From CAZUMH01 sp964621645 (GTDB taxonomy: Bacteria > Zhuqueibacterota > QNDG01 > JAGLOF01): DNA of 29,916 nucleotides. Positions 25,278-29,916 of this stretch are shown in pieces. Each line of letters begins with the position of its first letter. The stretch's first letter is position 1. Both the position numbers and the translations under genes were made by a program. The notes beneath the pieces were generated by a model. It saw only the letters and a program-made list of their open reading frames with translations, was not told where the DNA came from and ran no database searches. The stretch covers positions 1 to 29,916 of the forward strand of contig CAZUMH010000035.1 of assembly GCA_964621645.1 (NCBI GenBank). The letters are read 5' to 3'.

Positions 25278-25315
25278 ATATTCCAGTCCTTAAAATAAGG
25301 TTCGGACGGGAATAT
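25278..25315 (-). terminator. Hairpin between convergent genes, likely terminator
   Basis: ATATTCCAGTCC (25278-25289) pairs with GGACGGGAATAT (25304-25315) with one mismatch around a 14-base loop. Read on the minus strand it is followed by a T-rich tail (ATTTTTATTT), fitting termination of the lipoprotein operon. It may also serve the plus-strand SUI1 transcript, though the T-run there is short. Confidence 0.55.
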
Positions 25316-25367
25316 TTCACCTGTACATCTTTAAAATTTACGCATCGTTCGATTTCGGAAAAGCCTG

Positions 25368-25901
25368 TTACCCCTCACCCAAGTATGACACGTCGATTTT
25401 AACCGTATCCACTGCGCCTTCCTGAGCATTGACGGCTTTTGCGCCGATATACTGTATCACACCCCTCTGCTCGAATGCGATAAGAATCCAGTTGAGCCCC
25501 AGTGTGCCGCTCACCGTGCCATAGGCCGAAGTGGAATCCATCTCCAGGGTCTGGTCCGAAATTACCGGCAGATCCCGTGACCCGAGAAACTGCTTCCAGC
25601 CTTCTCTGGTATAAATCAGGCTGTTGGTGTCCTGGGCAACGGCGTACACCGCGTTGTAAAAATCCGAAACGTCCTGACTTTGTTCAAAAGAAGTCAGGCT
25701 CTCGAATTTGTCATTCAAATCAACCACCATGACCCAGGCCAGGTCGATAAGGGTCGCCTTTGCCAAAGTGCTTGGGTTATCATTAAAAGCGACTTTGAGG
25801 ATGAACCGCGGTGACTCATCCGGCCCGGTGATGAAACCGGCGCATCCTCCCAATATCAAAAGAAGGATAAGAAAGATAGCAATGGGATGTATTCTTTTCA
25901 T
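25368..25901 (-). CDS. Lipoprotein of unknown function
   Basis: The 177-residue protein has a clear lipoprotein signal: positive N-terminus, a hydrophobic Leu/Ile run, and LGGC with Cys20 as the lipidation site. The body starts with an extended segment (ESPRFILKVAFNDN), then a helical region with Asp/Phe, and ends with strands (YGTVSGTLGLNWILIAFE, TVKIDVSYLG). I do not recognise a family. It lies 35 bases after the barrel gene and is the last gene of the minus-strand unit that begins with the kinase, so it probably works with the barrel and the CsgG-like lipoprotein in the envelope. Confidence 0.8.
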   Translation of the reverse strand: MKRIHPIAIFLILLLILGGCAGFITGPDESPRFILKVAFNDNPSTLAKATLIDLAWVMVVDLNDKFESLTSFEQSQDVSDFYNAVYAVAQDTNSLIYTREGWKQFLGSRDLPVISDQTLEMDSTSAYGTVSGTLGLNWILIAFEQRGVIQYIGAKAVNAQEGAVDTVKIDVSYLGEG

Positions 25902-25936
25902 GGATTTGCTCTCCTTGTCTGTCTCGTACTATCGCC

Positions 25937-27034
25937 TCAGAGGCGGATTATTATGCCACCATAGCCGCTCAGACCGGACAGACTCACCCTGCCGCTGGGA
26001 GCCTGGTAACTCCCCAAGCCGGCTTTCAACTCGCCGCTGAAACTGACCGGTTCTGAAAGGGGCCATTCCAGCCCAATACCCGGTCCGGCTTGAAAAAGAC
26101 CGCCGTTTCCGAAATCGTTATTGGAATAAAATTTTATATAGAGGAATGTCTTGAGCCGGGCTCCCCGCTCGAGGTCACGCCATCCCGCCGCCTGCAGATC
26201 CAGCTCATTGCCGTTGCGGTTTTTCCGCTCGGTTTCAAGAAGTCCCCCCTGAACGATTTTGTTCCGGGCCCTCAGCTGATCCCGCAGGAAAAAGACCAGC
26301 TGCCAGTCTCCGGTGTTCAAAGAAAACATGCTCTGCGCCAACAGGCTGGGTCCGGCCCTGAGCACATCATTGCCTCCCCAGGTATCGGTGAAAAACAGTG
26401 TGTAGACCAGATCAAAGAAGAATCCACCCCGATTGACAGCCAGGGTGATGGTCACCTCATCACCGGGATTGTAACGTGTTTCCGCCGTGGTAAAAGGGGC
26501 AAAAGATCCTTTAAACAGATAACTAAGTCCCCAGCCCAAACGAAATGCACCCACCTCATAGGCATTGCTGAGACCGGCTTGAACATCCAAGCCTTCCCCG
26601 TAACTGGGAACGCGCAATCCAAAGGCCGATCGGCAGGCTACAGTGGCCACCGTATATTCGTCCGGTGTAAGACGGCTGCGCCCGGCCGGCAGATTGAGCC
26701 CGAAGGTCAACAGCCAGGCATCCCCGGCGAAGAGGAAATGCCCTCCCAGCTTGATATCCGACATTCCGGCCAGGGTATATGTCTGTCCCGCCCGTAGATT
26801 GGTAAAGGCCGGACCACTCACAGTATAGAGCTGCAGCCTGGAACTGACCGGATAGATGACCGAGAAAGGGCAGGCTATTTCTGTAATGCGATCGCCCCCG
26901 GCCCACCAGGAGGTAAAGGAACACCCGATGTGTCCGGCCAGGGGGGATTGCAGCCGGTAGGGATAATCCTGGGCCCGGCTTCCCGGGGATGGCAGTATCA
27001 TGATAAGAATAAACAAGAAAATTGATCTTTTCAT
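25937..27034 (-). CDS. Outer-membrane beta-barrel protein of unknown function
   Basis: The 365-residue protein has a signal peptide (about 1-21, ending SRAQ). It then consists almost wholly of short strands with alternating hydrophobic residues and aromatic girdles: AWLLTFGLNLPAG, FRLGWGLSYLFKGS, GGFFFDLVYTLFFTDTWGG and WQLVFFLRDQLRARNK. The end is a strand, GYGGIIIRL, with a hydrophobic pattern, although the last residue is Leu rather than the usual Phe. The family is not recognised; transporter-like barrels of the meta-pathway type have a similar look. It lies 12 bases after the CsgG/TPR gene, so the two are co-transcribed. Confidence 0.78.
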   Translation of the reverse strand: MKRSIFLFILIMILPSPGSRAQDYPYRLQSPLAGHIGCSFTSWWAGGDRITEIACPFSVIYPVSSRLQLYTVSGPAFTNLRAGQTYTLAGMSDIKLGGHFLFAGDAWLLTFGLNLPAGRSRLTPDEYTVATVACRSAFGLRVPSYGEGLDVQAGLSNAYEVGAFRLGWGLSYLFKGSFAPFTTAETRYNPGDEVTITLAVNRGGFFFDLVYTLFFTDTWGGNDVLRAGPSLLAQSMFSLNTGDWQLVFFLRDQLRARNKIVQGGLLETERKNRNGNELDLQAAGWRDLERGARLKTFLYIKFYSNNDFGNGGLFQAGPGIGLEWPLSEPVSFSGELKAGLGSYQAPSGRVSLSGLSGYGGIIIRL

Positions 27035-27046
27035 AGTCCTGTCTCC

Positions 27047-28387
27047 TCAGGGCTGCTGGACCGGCAAGGTGACCCTCACTTCCAGTTGCACCCGGTCGGT
27101 ATCGCCGAAATCGGTCTGATTCTCGTCTTTTGTCGCCTTACGGGTGTCCAGCCCGGGCAGGAATCTTTTATTAAGCAAATCACCGATATGCTTTAGATGA
27201 GCCTGCCGGGCATAGAAGGAGCGCTGACCTCTCTCCGATGACTGAGGACGTGACCGTACGGCCAGAGCCATCACCTTCGATTGCCCTCCCGCCAGACTGC
27301 TGGTACGCTGAAGCGGCTTTTGAGCTGTGGTAAATGAGGGATCCAGCTTTACTGCCTGGGAGTAGTAATTCGCCGCTTCCTGAAACTGACCTCTGTCCTC
27401 GGCGTCCAGTCCGCGGCAGTAGGCCATAAAAGCCATAATGTTTTCGGTGGGAATGCGGGCGATCTCATCCCGCTCCTCCTGGGAAAGACGGATCCCCATC
27501 TCATCGATGAGCGAGAACACCAGATCCTTTTCCATCACGAATAGATTGTCGATACTTCCGTTCACCTGGCTGGTCTGCATATTCCCTTGTGCTTTCACGG
27601 GGACCAGCCCCGCACTGATGCGCAGCTGCATATCCGTCAGATCGATGAATGCTCCCTGAATTACCCGGGCGGCACCTAAAAGACGCCCGAAACGAAGCGG
27701 CACATTCGCCGAAGCCATACCGGCCGGCTCCAGTTTCATTTCTTCCATAAGTTTCTGCATCCGCACCCGTTCCACCACCTGCAAATTTCGAACTTTTGAC
27801 AAATCGGTGATCAGCATGTCCGTTAAACCCTTTTCCAATGGGTTAAGCCCCGATTTCTTGCCGGCATTCACGAAATAGAGAACCGCCAGAGTGGAATCGG
27901 ATTGAGAGGAAGAGTTCAGCATGGATTCCTGGGCCAGGATCTCCCTGGCCTGCCGGGCCAGTCTCTCATGCAAGAGATTATCCAGCCGCGCCTCGATATC
28001 AGCCCGCAGGCTCCTCAGTTGTCCGATCTTCAGGTAACGGCGGTAGACAGCGATGGCCCGATCCTGATGCCCGTTATCCTCCGCCGCCAGTCCCAGAAAA
28101 AGGATGGTACGGGCATCCGTGGAATCACGCTGGAAAGCCCGGGTGAGCACTCTTTCTGCTGTTTCTTTCTTCCCTTGCTCCAGAAGAACGATCCCAAGTT
28201 CCCTCAGAGCCTCTGTGGTCTGTTCGTTTCCTTTAATAGACTCTATAAAAAATCGGGTCGCCTCATCATAGTCTCCTCTTTCCATGGCCTGTTTACCTTC
28301 ACCGAAACGGGTAGTGGCGCATCCCGATATCAGGCTGACAATAATGATACCTGCCGCTGTACCAAACCTCCAAATTGATTCCTTCAT
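27047..28387 (-). CDS. CsgG-like lipoprotein with flanking TPR repeats
   Basis: The 446-residue protein has a lipobox LISGC (Cys23). TPR helices occupy about 28-125 (GKQAMERGDYDEATRFFIES, LGIVLLEQGKKETAERVLTRAFQRD). A CsgG/GNA1162-like domain covers about 165-300: LAVLYFVNAG, LEKGLTDMLITDLSKVRNLQVVERVRMQ, and GRLLGAARVIQGAFID. One more TPR lies near 325-352 (GLDAEDRGQFQEAANYYSQAVKLDPS). CsgG itself forms the curli secretion pore; TPR-CsgG proteins of this kind are less well known and need not be pores. AGGAGA overlapping the kinase stop serves as the ribosome binding site. The next gene encodes an outer-membrane barrel, a likely partner. Confidence 0.85.
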   Translation of the reverse strand: MKESIWRFGTAAGIIIVSLISGCATTRFGEGKQAMERGDYDEATRFFIESIKGNEQTTEALRELGIVLLEQGKKETAERVLTRAFQRDSTDARTILFLGLAAEDNGHQDRAIAVYRRYLKIGQLRSLRADIEARLDNLLHERLARQAREILAQESMLNSSSQSDSTLAVLYFVNAGKKSGLNPLEKGLTDMLITDLSKVRNLQVVERVRMQKLMEEMKLEPAGMASANVPLRFGRLLGAARVIQGAFIDLTDMQLRISAGLVPVKAQGNMQTSQVNGSIDNLFVMEKDLVFSLIDEMGIRLSQEERDEIARIPTENIMAFMAYCRGLDAEDRGQFQEAANYYSQAVKLDPSFTTAQKPLQRTSSLAGGQSKVMALAVRSRPQSSERGQRSFYARQAHLKHIGDLLNKRFLPGLDTRKATKDENQTDFGDTDRVQLEVRVTLPVQQP

Positions 28388-28395
28388 CTCGTCTC

Positions 28396-29484
28396 CTATA
28401 ATTCAAAAATGAAGATCGAACCATTCGGGTAGTTCGGTTCAACCCATATTCTGCCGCCATGCGCTTCAACCGCCAGCTTGCAAAAAGCCAGTCCCAGACC
28501 TATTTGCCTGACACCCTCCTTCTTGGTCTGCAAAATCTTGTATTTATCGAAGATGCTCTCCCGGTACTCAGGCGGGATTCCCGGGCCTTTATCTGCTACC
28601 TCAAGCCGCAGAATAGACGGCTGTCCTTCTTTCACCGATAAAAGATTAGCTCTGATAAGCACTTCCGTATTTCTCTCCCCGTATTTTATTGCATTGCCCA
28701 CCAGGTTATCCAGACATTTTTGTATCAAATTTTTATCAGCCTGCCAAAAAAGTTCACCCTTCGAAACCGCCTTCGTTATGGTGATGTTCTGTGCTGAGGC
28801 CAATATCCGGTGGGTATCGATCACTATATCGATAATTAAGGAGATATCAAGCTTACTTAGGCGCACGATTAACTTTTCCGATTCCATTTTTGCCAGGTAG
28901 AGCAAATCTGAAAGATAATTATTAAGCCGGTGAGTTTCGGAAATGATTATTTCCACGTCCTTCTTCTGCTCTTTGGGTACGGAACCCTGCATTAGTTCGA
29001 CATATCCCTGAATAGTTGTCAGTGGATTGCGCATATCATGGACAATCATATTGGCCAAATCTTCTCTTAAATCGAGCATTCCCTGCAATCTGTCATACTG
29101 GGTTTTGATCCGTAACATGGATCGCACCCTCGCCCGCAATTCCACCCCGTTTACCGGTTTGGAGATAAAATCATCCGCTCCGGCTCCAAGTCCCCTTTTT
29201 AAATCTTCCTTATCTTGCAAAGCCGTAACCAGAATAATGGGGATATGGCACCAAGAGTTATTGGATTTGATGACTCGACAGGCTTCCAGTCCGTCCATGA
29301 CCGGCATCATGACATCCAAAAGGATCAAATCAATATCATCCTTTTTAAGCGCATCCAAGGCCTCAGCTGCATTCTTGGCGAACCGCAGTTTATAATCAAC
29401 ACTATAGAGAAGCGCTTCCAGGGTGCTGCGGGCGCTATCTTCATCGTCTACGATGAGTATTTTGGGCCGTCTTTCCTTCTCCAT
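28396..29484 (-). CDS. Receiver-histidine kinase hybrid (response regulator at N-terminus)
   Basis: The 362-residue protein has an N-terminal receiver domain (about 8-125) with Asp13/Asp14, phosphoacceptor Asp57 (LILLDVMMP) and Lys109 (FISKP). A short coiled linker leads to a HisKA domain with IVHDMRNPLTTIQG (His149) and an ATPase domain with NLVGNAIKYG, DKGPGIP and GLGLAFCK. There is no membrane segment, so it is cytoplasmic and probably works as a relay element, receiving phosphate or input from another protein. I chose the ATG at 29484, eight bases after the stop of the upstream receiver gene; the frame is open to 29571, but that would overlap the neighbour. It is followed after eight bases by the CsgG-like gene. 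Confidence 0.9.
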   Translation of the reverse strand: MEKERRPKILIVDDEDSARSTLEALLYSVDYKLRFAKNAAEALDALKKDDIDLILLDVMMPVMDGLEACRVIKSNNSWCHIPIILVTALQDKEDLKRGLGAGADDFISKPVNGVELRARVRSMLRIKTQYDRLQGMLDLREDLANMIVHDMRNPLTTIQGYVELMQGSVPKEQKKDVEIIISETHRLNNYLSDLLYLAKMESEKLIVRLSKLDISLIIDIVIDTHRILASAQNITITKAVSKGELFWQADKNLIQKCLDNLVGNAIKYGERNTEVLIRANLLSVKEGQPSILRLEVADKGPGIPPEYRESIFDKYKILQTKKEGVRQIGLGLAFCKLAVEAHGGRIWVEPNYPNGSIFIFEL

Positions 29485-29491
29485 TTCCTTT

Positions 29492-29916
29492 TCACTCTTT
29501 TTTAATTGTAATAATGTGATGGTATAAATTTTCCGGTGCCACGGGTTTGGTAAAATACCCGTTAGCCCCACTCTTCAGCCAGCGCTCTCGGTCACCCGGC
29601 AGATCAAGTCCGTTCAGAATCAATATTTGAACAGTATCCCATAATTCCTGCTGTCTTAATTTTGCGATTGTTTTTGGATCTCCAAACCCTGAAATCTGAG
29701 CATCCATAATCATTACATCTGGACAAAACTCGTTGATCAATTGAATCGCCTCTTGAAATTCCCGGGCCAGGAAAACCTCGTTACCCTTATTCTCAAGGTA
29801 TTCCCGAAGGGGAAAACGATCATTTTTTTGATCCTCTACAATAAGAATCGCGAACCCGTTGGGCCATTTGGTGTTTAAAAACTTCCTGATCTTCCTTGAT
29901 AATTTTTCTTTGTGTG
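29492..29916 (-). CDS. Response-regulator receiver domain at the C-terminus of a gene cut by the window edge
   Basis: The frame stays open from the stop at 29492 to the right edge. The visible end is a receiver domain: AILIVEDQKNDR (acidic pair), then PDVMIMDAQ with the phosphoacceptor Asp at 29702-29704, LILNGLDLP, and YFTKPVAPE with the conserved Lys. Before it lies a basic stretch (KLSRKIRKFLNTKWPNG), which suggests a linker from another domain upstream, so this may be a hybrid kinase or a multi-receiver protein. A TTG-initiated start at 29740 would cut the receiver in half and is unlikely. The stop lies eight bases from the receiver-kinase start, so the two signalling genes are co-transcribed. 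Confidence 0.85.
   Translation of the reverse strand, partial: HKEKLSRKIRKFLNTKWPNGFAILIVEDQKNDRFPLREYLENKGNEVFLAREFQEAIQLINEFCPDVMIMDAQISGFGDPKTIAKLRQQELWDTVQILILNGLDLPGDRERWLKSGANGYFTKPVAPENLYHHIITIKKE

Noticed and set aside
29492..29740. A separate 82-residue receiver fragment starting at TTG 29740
   Set aside because: The same frame continues to the window edge with the missing first half of the receiver, so this is the end of a longer gene and not a truncated one.

Overview
The window reads as a chromosomal segment of a Gram-negative (diderm) bacterium. It encodes several outer-membrane beta-barrels, lipoproteins, a LolA-like protein with an ABC exporter, Tat-type sulfatases, and periplasmic or surface enzymes. 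Most genes have clear Shine-Dalgarno sites and many are coupled by ATGA overlaps. That argues against the Bacteroidia/Flavobacteriia, which use few Shine-Dalgarno sites. The gene content (LolA-like/ABC/barrel operon, PD40 propeller, CsgG-TPR lipoprotein, C69 dipeptidase, GT4-GH130 pair) would suit an uncultured FCB-type lineage such as Calditrichota, KSB1 or Marinimicrobia. This placement is inference. I see no tRNA, rRNA, CRISPR array, insertion sequence or integrase.

Layout. (1) 1-2940, plus strand: small RNA-binding and membrane-scaffold genes (RRM protein, SPFH/slipin, KH protein, NYN-LOTUS protein), with a decayed second RRM gene between the last two. (2) 3040-6269, plus: a large glycosyltransferase with a C-terminal (alpha/alpha)6-like half, translationally coupled to a GH130 mannoside phosphorylase/hydrolase. 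(3) 6270-6888: a gene-poor, repeat-bearing gap. (4) 6889-13702, plus: a sulfated/acetylated glycan cluster of sulfatase, SGNH O-acetylesterase with two accessory domains, HsmA-family membrane protein, second sulfatase and PD40 propeller protein. (5) 13707-15620, minus: an unusual secreted or outer-membrane protein with a secretin-like N-terminus, a probable beta-barrel and a C-terminal caspase-like (His/Cys) domain. It is preceded by an 11-bp perfect AT inverted repeat. (6) 16126-22556, minus: a seven-gene, tightly coupled operon of TPR protein, ABC ATPase, FtsX-type permease, LolA-like protein, outer-membrane barrel, LytS-type kinase and LytTR regulator. (7) 22808-25243, plus, divergent from that operon: secreted C69 dipeptidase, a small membrane protein and an SUI1/YciH translation factor. 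(8) 25368 to the right edge, minus: lipoprotein, barrel, CsgG/TPR lipoprotein, receiver-histidine kinase, and the 3' end of another response-regulator gene.

The most interesting parts are the self-regulated trans-envelope operon with an 8-bp direct repeat at exactly 21-bp period in its divergent promoter region (a candidate LytTR operator), and the barrel-caspase-like fusion protein. All functional statements rest on motif recognition by eye; no search was run.
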